A stretch of DNA of 24,599 nucleotides from RGIG5327 sp045612485. GTDB taxonomy: Bacteria; Verrucomicrobiota; Lentisphaeria; Victivallales; UBA1829. A model generated the notes under the pieces. The model had not been told where the DNA came from, searched no databases, and saw only the letters and a list, made by a program, of their open reading frames with translations. Where the stretch lies: assembly GCA_045612485.1 (NCBI GenBank), contig JAZKZE010000130.1:1-24599 (forward strand), in the 5' to 3' direction. Below are positions 1-6,800 of the stretch, one piece after another. How positions within the stretch are numbered: position 1 is the stretch's first letter; the number at the start of each line of letters is the position of its first letter. A program made the translations under genes and the position numbers.

Positions 1-1
1 A

Positions 2-110
2 GGGGCTGAAAGCCCCGCAGGTACATAGACCGGTGGTAAGTCCTCTGAAAGAGGACGCAGCCCCGGGTGGATTGCCCCAAAAATCAAGCCCTGAAAGGGC
101 GGCAGAATAC
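2..110 (+). repeat. Three-hairpin repeat element, copy A
   Basis: Three short hairpins share a TGAAA loop: GGGGC/GCCCC (2-16), GTCCTC/GAGGAC (40-56) and GCCC/GGGC (88-100). They are joined by linkers of 23 and 31 nt, and the second linker contains CCCCGGGTG (61-69). A tail with GGCAGAATA follows the last hairpin. The same architecture returns in inverted orientation at 128-254 with different stem sequences, so this is one copy of a repeat family and not a chance fold. The copy may extend left of the window. I do not know its function. Repeats with GAAA-looped hairpins of this general style occur in Bacteroidota and Planctomycetota-group genomes (recollection, not checked). Confidence 0.7.
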
Positions 111-127
111 AGCAAGATATGTTTTTT

Positions 128-254
128 TTCTTCTGACGCTCTTTCAGAGCTTATTTTTATTTTGTACTTACACCCGGGGATACGGGGACTTTCAGCCCCC
201 TATCCTCCGGGCTGTGTTCCTGCGGCACTTACAGTGCCTTTGCCCCCTTGGGGC
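128..254 (-). repeat. Three-hairpin repeat element, copy B (inverted)
   Basis: Read on the minus strand this repeats the design of copy A. Hairpin 1 is GGCAC/GTGCC with a TGTAA loop (224-238). Hairpin 2 is GGGGGC/GTCCCC with a TGAAA loop and one G-U pair (184-200). Hairpin 3 is GCTC/GAGC with a TGAAA loop (138-150). The linkers are 23 and 33 nt, and CCCCGGGTG recurs at 171-179. The stems differ from copy A but still pair, which points to selection on structure. A further hairpin, GCCCC/GGGGC at 242-254, would precede hairpin 1. No credible reading frame crosses both copies. Confidence 0.7.
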
Positions 255-505
255 TGTTTAACATTCCCCTGATGAAAAATTTTTCCGTAAAGAAAGAATA
301 TCTCCCGGAACTTGATTTATTTCCCATTCAACATTTTGCTTACAACAGGCAACATTATAAAAATCTCAAAAAAGAATTTTTTCAAAAATCAATTTTCTCC
401 AGTTCAAACCCAAGGGAAATACCCGTTTTTTGAAAAATTATGGGATAGCTGTGCTTTTTTTTTGTGAATCCACCGGGAAAATCCGGTAAAAATACTCCGG
501 AAAGG
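255..505. other. Non-coding spacer between repeat element and first gene
   Basis: This A/T-rich stretch has no gene that I can support. It holds the 20-bp dispersed sequence at 434-453, which recurs inverted at 24321-24340, and a small hairpin ACCGG/CCGGT at 472-487. The first promoter begins at 506. Confidence 0.6.
434..453 (+). repeat. 20-bp dispersed repeat, copy 1
   Basis: The 20 bases AAAATTATGGGATAGCTGTG match exactly, in inverted orientation, the bases at 24321-24340. Here the sequence lacks the second hairpin arm that the other copy has. It lies about 50 bp upstream of the promoter of the first gene. An exact 20-mer pair is very unlikely by chance in 24.6 kb, so this is probably a dispersed intergenic repeat. 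Confidence 0.65.
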
Positions 506-534
506 TTGAAAAATGTATTTCACCGTTGTATTTT
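506..534 (+). promoter_or_regulatory. Sigma-70-type promoter for the GT-C-like gene
   Basis: TTGAAA (506-511) and TATTTT (529-534) are separated by 17 bp. Transcription would start near 541, giving a leader of about 30 nt before the ATG at 572. Confidence 0.5.
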
Positions 535-571
535 TTATAGAAATAAACATTATATAACAGAAAGAAAAATC

Positions 572-2227
572 ATGGCGGAAGAAAATGGTACAAAGGATCA
601 TCTGACAGCAAATTCCTTTTCCGGAGATGATCTGAAAAAAACAGAGAAACGGAACAGGTTCAAAGAAAGATTTTTTCTGTACGGAGCTTTTTTTCTTCCG
701 GTTCTTCTGCTGACTTTTCTGCGGATGATCTGTACACAACTCCAGGGTGGGGAACCGGGAACAGATAATTTTTATCATGCAGCAATGGCACTTGCCGGTC
801 AGGATATTTTTACAGCAAAAAAATTTCCTTTTCTGGCATTGAGTTCCTGGCATGACACCTTTGCAGATAAAGAACTTCTGTATCATATTCTATTGCAGGG
901 ATTATTTTATGTACAGAAAATCATTTCAGGAAAAACATTTCCCTTCACCTTTCCGGCAATGTTTTTTGTTTCCATCGCCCTGGCTTCTTTCGTTGTATTG
1001 CTGCATACATTAAAAATCCCTTCAAGGATCATTTTTCTTTCCTCATTACTGTTCTCAACAGGAGCCTTTGCCTTTACCTACCGTTTTCTTATGTTGAGAC
1101 CTCATGTATTTTCCATAGCGATCATACTTTCATGCTGTATTCTTTTTGCTATGATCCGGGATAAAAGTTCGCTGAAAAAGTATGGAACACTGTTTTTTCT
1201 GCTCTCATTTGTGTACGCATGGAGTTATTCCAATCCCCATTTTATTCTTTTTCCAGTGATCGTTTATGCTTTTTTTGCAAAAAAAGAGTATGGAAAAAAA
1301 ATCTTTTTCCTGCCGTTTATCAGTATTGCAGGACTTCTTGCAGGTTATCTCATCCACCCGCAATTTCCCAATACTTTTATCATCTGGAAAGTCCAGTCGC
1401 TTGACGCACTTCTCAATCCTGTACTGGGAACCGGCAGTCCCCTCACCCCGAAACTTGTCCCTATGGAAATGCTTCCGGGAAACTTTTCCTGGTACAGAAA
1501 TATGCTTCCCTTCTACGTTCTCTGTTATGGCTGTCTCTTCTTTTTTATCCGGCTGAAAGAAAAAAAAGAGAGTGGTTTTTCCTGTACGCCGGTGGAAAAA
1601 ACGATCCTTTTTCTTGCGGTCTTTTTCACACTGTGTACTTTTGCGGTATTGCGTTCTGTGGAGTATGCAGTCCCCTTTACAGCTGCATCAGGAGGGATCC
1701 TGCTCAAATATGCAGTACAGGAAAAAACGGCATTTTTTGAAAAAAATGCCTCCTGCAACAAGATCCTTTATCTCTTTACTGCGGCGGCACTGGCATTGGC
1801 GGTACTCAACACGAATCTGATGCTGAAAAGCAATTATAAAACAAAAAGTCCGGAAAAAATGGCAAAATACCTGCAAGAAAATACTCCTGAAAACTCTCTT
1901 GTCATCAATCTGGACTGGGGGGATTTTCCTGCGATGTTTTATGCAAATAAACACAATACTCTTTTATGGGGGATGGATCCGGCATTCTCTTATGCGTTTG
2001 CTCCGGTAAAGGCAAGAAAACTGGAAAATTGTGTATTGAATTCCATCCGGCATCGGAACGTGGATTCCCGGATCCATGAACTGACAGGGGCAGAATATGC
2101 TTTTGTCCTTTCCCGGCGGGAAAAATTTGTTCAATATCTGAAAGATTGTTCATGGCAGGTCGTTTATGAATCGGAAGAGGGTGCAGTATTCTCTCTGAAA
2201 AAAAATGCCGGAATACTTGGAAAATAA
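572..2227 (+). CDS. Multi-pass membrane protein, GT-C glycosyltransferase-like
   Basis: The product is 551 residues from the ATG at 572. An earlier in-frame ATG at 464 would lie upstream of the promoter at 506-534, so I reject it. A hydrophilic N-terminus of about 33 residues precedes roughly ten hydrophobic segments. The first outer loop carries an acidic motif, GTDNFYHA (D65), placed like the catalytic loop of GT-C enzymes that use lipid-linked sugars. A soluble C-terminal part contains PENSLVINLDWGDFPAMFY, a layout seen in membrane mannosyl- or arabinosyltransferase-like proteins. If this is right, it transfers a sugar from a polyprenyl carrier on the outer face of the inner membrane. The substrate is unknown. 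The topology is clear, the enzymatic call is inference, and a transporter or polymerase is an alternative. Confidence 0.6.
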   Translation: MAEENGTKDHLTANSFSGDDLKKTEKRNRFKERFFLYGAFFLPVLLLTFLRMICTQLQGGEPGTDNFYHAAMALAGQDIFTAKKFPFLALSSWHDTFADKELLYHILLQGLFYVQKIISGKTFPFTFPAMFFVSIALASFVVLLHTLKIPSRIIFLSSLLFSTGAFAFTYRFLMLRPHVFSIAIILSCCILFAMIRDKSSLKKYGTLFFLLSFVYAWSYSNPHFILFPVIVYAFFAKKEYGKKIFFLPFISIAGLLAGYLIHPQFPNTFIIWKVQSLDALLNPVLGTGSPLTPKLVPMEMLPGNFSWYRNMLPFYVLCYGCLFFFIRLKEKKESGFSCTPVEKTILFLAVFFTLCTFAVLRSVEYAVPFTAASGGILLKYAVQEKTAFFEKNASCNKILYLFTAAALALAVLNTNLMLKSNYKTKSPEKMAKYLQENTPENSLVINLDWGDFPAMFYANKHNTLLWGMDPAFSYAFAPVKARKLENCVLNSIRHRNVDSRIHELTGAEYAFVLSRREKFVQYLKDCSWQVVYESEEGAVFSLKKNAGILGK

Positions 2228-2254
2228 CGGAAAAATTTCATAAAAAAAAGGAAA

Positions 2255-3235
2255 ATGATGATGAATGTGGAACAGATCCAGCAAAACGCCCGCAGAGCAA
2301 AACTGCCGGAGTTCTGTGTGAAGGCATTGGAAGAATTGAGCAAAAAGATCATTGATCGGAAAAAAGAGGATTTTTTTGAAGTCTGTCTGGAAAAATGTAA
2401 AGACCATACCCTGAAAGATGAAGAGATCCTGAAAGAATTTCCGGCACCGGATGAGGCGGATCTCTTCCGTATGCTCATCATTGTGGCATTGATCGGATAC
2501 GGGGAAACACTTTACAGGGAAAAAAATATTCCGTTGGAGATCTTTGAGGAAAACCTGCTTGACGCGCCCATCTGGCTGGAATATCACATGGATAATTATG
2601 CCCGTCCCGGATTCCAGTGGAGGATCGTGGAATGGTGCAGGACTCTCTGGGAGGGAAATGTACTGAAGTTCGGAAGACTTCAGCTTGAAACTGCAGGGGC
2701 ATACAAGGAAAAATACAATACATACCGTACAAAAGAAGGCAGGATCGTTTTTGCCGCGGGGGAAGAAGCGCAGAAAGACTGGGAGTGCCTCCTCACCAAA
2801 GGCGACAGACTTGTTTCCATCCATATTCCCGCCTCCGGGCCGCTGAAAAAAGAAGAGTGCATTGCTTCTTTCCGCAAAATGAGGGAATATCTTGCAAAAT
2901 ACCGTCCTGATATTGAGTACAAGGCAGTCCGCTGCAGCTCCTGGCTTCTGGACCCCCAGCTGAAAGATATACTGCCTTCCACCTCCAATATTCTTGCATT
3001 CCAGACTCTAGGGCATGTAAATGCATCGAAAACATACGTAACAGAAACCATAGGCAGGGTATTCGGGGAAAAGGCTATTACAGACGGGATCAATGCCGTT
3101 CCACATAAAACAGGTATGCAGAAACTTCTTGCGGCATTTGCGGCAAAAGGCGGCAGATTTGATAACGGAGTCATGCTGATCCTCAAAGAGGAATTTGATG
3201 CGCTCTGTGATGGAAAATGTACGGCAATATCCTGA
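2255..3235 (+). CDS. Two-domain GNAT-like acyltransferase (DUF5596-type)
   Basis: The product is up to 326 residues. Three ATG codons stand in a row (2255, 2258, 2261). AAGGA at 2248-2252 is best spaced for the third, which would give 324 residues. The N-terminal part is helical. The second half carries FGRLQLE, the phrase VSIHIPASGPLKKEECIASF, and CSSWLLDPQL. I recognise this combination from proteins annotated as an acyltransferase N-terminal domain plus a GNAT-like C-terminal domain (DUF5596 type). The biochemical role of that family is not established. The gene follows the membrane protein by 27 nt and may be co-transcribed with it. An intrinsic terminator at 3271-3311 ends the unit. Confidence 0.65.
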   Translation: MMMNVEQIQQNARRAKLPEFCVKALEELSKKIIDRKKEDFFEVCLEKCKDHTLKDEEILKEFPAPDEADLFRMLIIVALIGYGETLYREKNIPLEIFEENLLDAPIWLEYHMDNYARPGFQWRIVEWCRTLWEGNVLKFGRLQLETAGAYKEKYNTYRTKEGRIVFAAGEEAQKDWECLLTKGDRLVSIHIPASGPLKKEECIASFRKMREYLAKYRPDIEYKAVRCSSWLLDPQLKDILPSTSNILAFQTLGHVNASKTYVTETIGRVFGEKAITDGINAVPHKTGMQKLLAAFAAKGGRFDNGVMLILKEEFDALCDGKCTAIS

Positions 3236-3270
3236 TTTCCCAATAAAAAACCTGACAAATTACTGTAAAA

Positions 3271-3311
3271 TACCCTGAAAAGAGTTTTTCTTTCTTTTCA
3301 GGGTATTTTTC
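3271..3311 (+). terminator. Intrinsic terminator after the acyltransferase gene
   Basis: A perfect 13-bp stem, TACCCTGAAAAGA (3271-3283) with TCTTTTCAGGGTA (3293-3305), encloses a 9-nt loop. It is followed by a run of five T. Confidence 0.85.
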
Positions 3312-3313
3312 AT

Positions 3314-3342
3314 TTGACTTTTTCAATGCTGGAGAATATATT
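3314..3342 (+). promoter_or_regulatory. Strong sigma-70-type promoter of leuA
   Basis: TTGACT (3314-3319) and TATATT (3337-3342) are spaced by exactly 17 bp, directly after the terminator of the preceding gene. The transcript would begin near 3349, leaving about 90 nt of leader before leuA. Confidence 0.75.
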
Positions 3343-3386
3343 ACTTGTTTGAAAAAATATAACTAATAATATAAAAAGGAAACAGC

Positions 3387-3434
3387 CCGGAAAATATGAG
3401 GAAATATTTCCGGTCAGTTTCCGGAAACGGATGA
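3387..3434 (+). promoter_or_regulatory. leuA leader with mutually exclusive hairpins and a short uORF
   Basis: Segment 1 (3387-3397, CCGGAAAATAT) can pair with segment 2 (3404-3413, ATATTTCCGG) with one bulged A. Segment 2 can instead pair through TTTCCGG (3407-3413) with segment 3 (3421-3427, CCGGAAA), which overlaps the likely ribosome-binding bases of leuA. A 12-codon reading frame, MRKYFRSVSGNG, runs from 3396 to 3434 and has no leucine codon. This resembles a translational switch, but TTCCGGAA-type words are common throughout the window, so the pairing could be accidental. Confidence 0.35.
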
Positions 3435-3440
3435 AAAAAA

Positions 3441-5150
3441 ATGAAAAAATATCCAGACACAGAAAGTATCCGGAACGTTGACAGAAGCTGGATCAACAAC
3501 GACCTCAAACAAACCCCTATCTGGTGTTCCGTGGACCTGCGGGACGGCAATCAGGCACTTCCCATGCCCATGAATCCGGAAAAGAAGCTGCAATATTTCA
3601 AAATGCTTTGCGATATCGGTTTCAAAGAGATCGAAGTATCCTTTCCCTCCGCATCCCAGGATGATTTCATGTTTGTACGCAATCTGATTGAAAAAAATGA
3701 AATTCCTGAAGATGTGCGTATTTCCGTACTCACCCAGTCCAGAGAGGAACTCATCAAACGTACTGTGGAATCCCTGGTGGGCGTAAAGAAAGCCATCCTC
3801 CACCTTTATGTTGCCACAAGCGATCTGCACCAGAGGATCGTTTTTGGCAAAACAAGGGAAGAAACTCTGGAAATGGCTGTAAAAGGAACCCTTCTTGTGA
3901 AAAAATATCTGAAGGAATACGGTCTTACCGATCAGGTTTCCTATGAATTTTCACCGGAAGAATTTACTGATACCGATATGGATTATGCTGTGGAGATCTG
4001 CAAGGCTGTAAAAGAAGCCTGGGGCCCCTCCAGCAAAGAGACCTATATCGTCAACCTGCCCCAGACAGTGGAACGCAGACCGCCGCATCATTATGCGGAT
4101 ATGGTCAAATATTTTGTGGATCATTACCCCTATATGGATGAGACCACCGTAAGTGTTCACTCCCACAACGATCAGGGCTGTGCCGTCGCCTCTTCCGAGT
4201 TTACACTCATGGCAGGAGCAGAACGCGTGGAAGGAACGATTTTCGGACACGGGGAACGTACCGGAAATGTGGACATCTGTACGCTTGCCATGAATCTGGA
4301 ATCCAGAAATATTGCTACAGGACTGGATTTCTCCGATCTGCCCAGAATCGTTTCCATTGTGGAAAACGCCACCGGTATCGACGTTCATGTGCGGCATCCT
4401 TATGCCGGACAGTTGGCATTTACGGCTTTCTCCGGGTCTCATCAGGATGCCATCCGCAAAGGTATGGACAGGATCAAAGAAGCCCAGGAACTTTTCGGAG
4501 TGGACTGGAAAGTACCTTATCTGCATATTGATCCGGCAACGGTGGGCAGAAAGTATGAAAAACTCATCCGTATCAACAGTCAGTCCGGCAAAGGCGGGGT
4601 CGCCTATGTTCTGGAACATGACTTCGGGATCTATCCCCCCAAAGGGATGCATCCGGAAATCGGTGCTGCCACACAGGCTTATGCAGACAGCAAAGGCGAT
4701 GAACTGGATGCAAGCGAACTGCTGAAGATCTTCAATGAAACATTTGTGAATGTGAAAGGGCCCTTCGTACTCAAAAAATATTCCAGAAACAACCGTGGAA
4801 CAGAACACATTGAAGGCAGAGATGACTCCAGCGTGGAAGTGGAACTCAATATCCTTATGGACGGGAAGGAATACACAGCCTGCGGAAAAGGAAACGGTCC
4901 TGTATCTGCAACCGTTCATGCCATCCGCGATGTTGTGAACCTTTACCAGTTCGTTCTGGAAGATTACCGTGAACAGACTCTCGGCGACAATGCGGATGCA
5001 AAAGCCATGTCTATTGTGGGGATCCGCCGGAAAAGCGACAATAAACTTTTCTACGGGGTCGGCGAACATACCAATATCGACCTTGCCACTATTTATGCGA
5101 TCTTTTCCGCACTCAACCGTGCCGTTGCGGATGAACGGAAAGCAAAATAA
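3441..5150 (+). CDS. leuA: 2-isopropylmalate synthase, long (fungal/actinobacterial) form
   Basis: This is the first committed enzyme of leucine synthesis. It condenses acetyl-CoA with 2-oxoisovalerate to give 2-isopropylmalate, in the cytoplasm. At 569 residues it matches the long LeuA class rather than the roughly 510-residue E. coli type. The HMGL-like barrel shows VDLRDGNQAL (R34, D35, N37, Q38) and the metal and base motif HSHNDQG (H240, H242), followed by GTIFGHGERTGNVD. A C-terminal regulatory domain of the leucine-feedback type follows, ending in GVGEHTNIDLATIYAIFSAL. The gene has its own promoter and a structured leader. No other leu or ilv gene lies within the window. The call is secure. 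Confidence 0.96.
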   Translation: MKKYPDTESIRNVDRSWINNDLKQTPIWCSVDLRDGNQALPMPMNPEKKLQYFKMLCDIGFKEIEVSFPSASQDDFMFVRNLIEKNEIPEDVRISVLTQSREELIKRTVESLVGVKKAILHLYVATSDLHQRIVFGKTREETLEMAVKGTLLVKKYLKEYGLTDQVSYEFSPEEFTDTDMDYAVEICKAVKEAWGPSSKETYIVNLPQTVERRPPHHYADMVKYFVDHYPYMDETTVSVHSHNDQGCAVASSEFTLMAGAERVEGTIFGHGERTGNVDICTLAMNLESRNIATGLDFSDLPRIVSIVENATGIDVHVRHPYAGQLAFTAFSGSHQDAIRKGMDRIKEAQELFGVDWKVPYLHIDPATVGRKYEKLIRINSQSGKGGVAYVLEHDFGIYPPKGMHPEIGAATQAYADSKGDELDASELLKIFNETFVNVKGPFVLKKYSRNNRGTEHIEGRDDSSVEVELNILMDGKEYTACGKGNGPVSATVHAIRDVVNLYQFVLEDYREQTLGDNADAKAMSIVGIRRKSDNKLFYGVGEHTNIDLATIYAIFSALNRAVADERKAK

Positions 5151-5162
5151 ACGGGAAACACA

Positions 5163-5207
5163 TGCGTACATTTCTGTTTTTCTTCCGCAAATGCAGAAGT
5201 GTACGCA
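5163..5207 (+). other. 14-bp inverted repeat after leuA, without a T tract
   Basis: TGCGTACATTTCTG (5163-5176) pairs with CAGAAGTGTACGCA (5194-5207), with one T-G wobble and a 17-nt loop. It is followed by A residues rather than T, so it is not a standard intrinsic terminator. It may stabilise the 3' end of the leuA transcript. Confidence 0.45.
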
Positions 5208-5254
5208 AAAAAATATATCCGTAAAATGATCCATCAATCACAGGAAAAACAGCC

Positions 5255-6601
5255 ATGAAAGTAACTCATCTTATCGCCCTTGCAGTGTCGATTGCCCTGC
5301 TTCATCTTCTGGTCATTTTCCTTGTGATGAATGGAGGATGTTCCGATTCTTCACTGGGAAAAACCCCTGTAAAACCGGAGATAGCAGCTGAACAGAAAAA
5401 GGTATCTGCAAATCCACCTGCACCATCTGACGGTAAATTCAAAAAAGCCGATTATACAGAATCCCCCATTGTGCCGGGAGCAGCAAAGAAGGCAGGAACT
5501 TCCTCTTCCATCCCTGCGGCGATCCCCCGGGATCTTCCCGCAGGTCCTGAGCTTCCTGCCCTGCCCGACTCCCCGGAGCAGGAAAAAGAGAAAATTGAAG
5601 TCTTCGGGAAACTGCCCCCGCCGCCGGTACACAGAAATATCCTCAACCGGGGGAAATACGACTATAAATATGCGGTAAACGGAAAAGTTTCCGCCATTCC
5701 CGGATTGTCTGCCGCTACATCAGGGATACTCCTGGAAGTAAATACCCGCCGTATCCTCTGGATGAAAAATCCTCATAAAGCAGTTCCCATCGCCTCAATG
5801 TCCAAGATCATGACCATGCTTCTTGCCTGTGAGGACGTGGAGGCAGGCAGAGTATCCTTAAGCGCAAAGATCCCGGCGACAAAAAATGCGATGGCATTGC
5901 GGGAAGGGGTTGTCTGGATGCGGAAAGGGGAAAATTTCACCTTGCAAAGCCTGCTGGAAGCTGCCGCTGTAAAAAGTGCCAACGATGCATCTTTGCTCAT
6001 TGCAGAGTATCTGGGTAACGGAAAAAGTGAAGATTTCATAGACCGGATGAACAGTACAGCGACGGTTCTGGGCATGAAGAATACCCGGTTTTTCAATCCC
6101 CACGGTCTGCCGGGAAAAAAAAGTTCTCTGGATAATAAAAGTACGCCGGAAGATCTGCTGAAACTTTGCGAATATGCCATGACAAGTTCCCTTTTCCGTA
6201 ATCTTGTACAGTTGCGGAAGGCAGAGTTCCGCAGGAAGGGGGAAAAGGGTCATCTGGTGATGTGGAATCACAATCATCTGCTTCCCGGAAACAAGTACGG
6301 CGTTGCCGGAGTACGGGGGATCAAGACAGGTTACATACGGAGAGCAGGGTTCTGTGTGGCGGTATCCTGTGTGCAGTCCGGACAGGAATTTCTGGCAATA
6401 GTGACAGGGTTCCCCACTGCTGCGGAAAGGGACAGAAATATGCGCGCGCTTCTGCAATGGGGTTTTATCCGGGCGAAAAATCCCGCAGTTCCGGAAGAAC
6501 GTGTCGTTTTGAAAAGCAGAGAGAAAAAGAAGACTTTTACCAGAAGGAAATCCTCTTCCAGAAGCAGAAAGGCCGGCAAAAATCAGAAAAATAAAAAGTG
6601 A
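5255..6601 (+). CDS. D-alanyl-D-alanine carboxypeptidase (peptidase S11, PBP5-like)
   Basis: This is a penicillin-binding serine peptidase of 448 residues that trims the terminal D-alanine from peptidoglycan stem peptides in the periplasm. A single N-terminal membrane segment (about residues 5-27) anchors it. A linker of about 100 residues, rich in proline and alanine, leads to the catalytic domain. The active-site set is complete: SMSK (S181, K184), SAND (S241, N243) and KTG (357-359). The tail of about 35 residues is extremely basic (Lys, Arg, Ser) and may bind cell-wall polymers or membrane. It replaces the usual PBP5 C-terminal beta domain and amphipathic anchor. It follows leuA by about 100 nt. 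The family is certain; the paralogue (DacA, DacC, DacF) cannot be decided. Confidence 0.92.
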   Translation: MKVTHLIALAVSIALLHLLVIFLVMNGGCSDSSLGKTPVKPEIAAEQKKVSANPPAPSDGKFKKADYTESPIVPGAAKKAGTSSSIPAAIPRDLPAGPELPALPDSPEQEKEKIEVFGKLPPPPVHRNILNRGKYDYKYAVNGKVSAIPGLSAATSGILLEVNTRRILWMKNPHKAVPIASMSKIMTMLLACEDVEAGRVSLSAKIPATKNAMALREGVVWMRKGENFTLQSLLEAAAVKSANDASLLIAEYLGNGKSEDFIDRMNSTATVLGMKNTRFFNPHGLPGKKSSLDNKSTPEDLLKLCEYAMTSSLFRNLVQLRKAEFRRKGEKGHLVMWNHNHLLPGNKYGVAGVRGIKTGYIRRAGFCVAVSCVQSGQEFLAIVTGFPTAAERDRNMRALLQWGFIRAKNPAVPEERVVLKSREKKKTFTRRKSSSRSRKAGKNQKNKK

Positions 6602-6633
6602 TCCCGGGAAAAAAAGAAAAATTTTAAAATAAC

Positions 6634-6652
6634 TATCTATTATAAATAGATA
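6634..6652. promoter_or_regulatory. AT-rich palindrome upstream of topA
   Basis: TATCTATT (6634-6641) and AATAGATA (6645-6652) form a perfect 8-bp inverted repeat with a 3-nt centre. It lies in the 199-nt gap before topA. It could be a regulator site or part of a promoter; I see no convincing -35/-10 pair here. Confidence 0.3.
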
Positions 6653-6800
6653 AAGGAATAAAGAAGCCTTTCCGGAATATTTTCAACTTGAAATTTTGAA
6701 AAAAGGGAATAAATTTCTGAAGAAAGATTACAAAAAGGAAAGGAATACCGGGCAGGGAGAGAAAATCCGGCTCCGTAAAATTCAGAACAGGCAGGACAGA

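Noticed and set aside
33..433. Short plus-strand reading frames across the first 430 bases
   Set aside because: They run through the inverted hairpin repeat, have no ribosome-binding site, and have low-complexity, non-protein-like translations.
404..886. 160-codon minus-strand frame
   Set aside because: It overlaps the promoter and start of the membrane-protein gene in antisense and reads as Phe/Cys/Lys-rich sequence typical of a shadow frame.
5163..5207. Inverted repeat after leuA as an intrinsic terminator
   Set aside because: It lacks a T tract on either strand, so it is listed only as a hairpin.
3951..5237. 428-codon frame antisense to leuA
   Set aside because: It lies almost wholly opposite a certain gene. 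Codon bias of the sense gene keeps the antisense frame open, and no ribosome-binding site or domain is seen.
6696..6800. Upstream TTG start extending topA by 35 residues
   Set aside because: The extension is unlike any TopA N-terminus, and the ATG at 6801 gives the canonical start with E9 in place.
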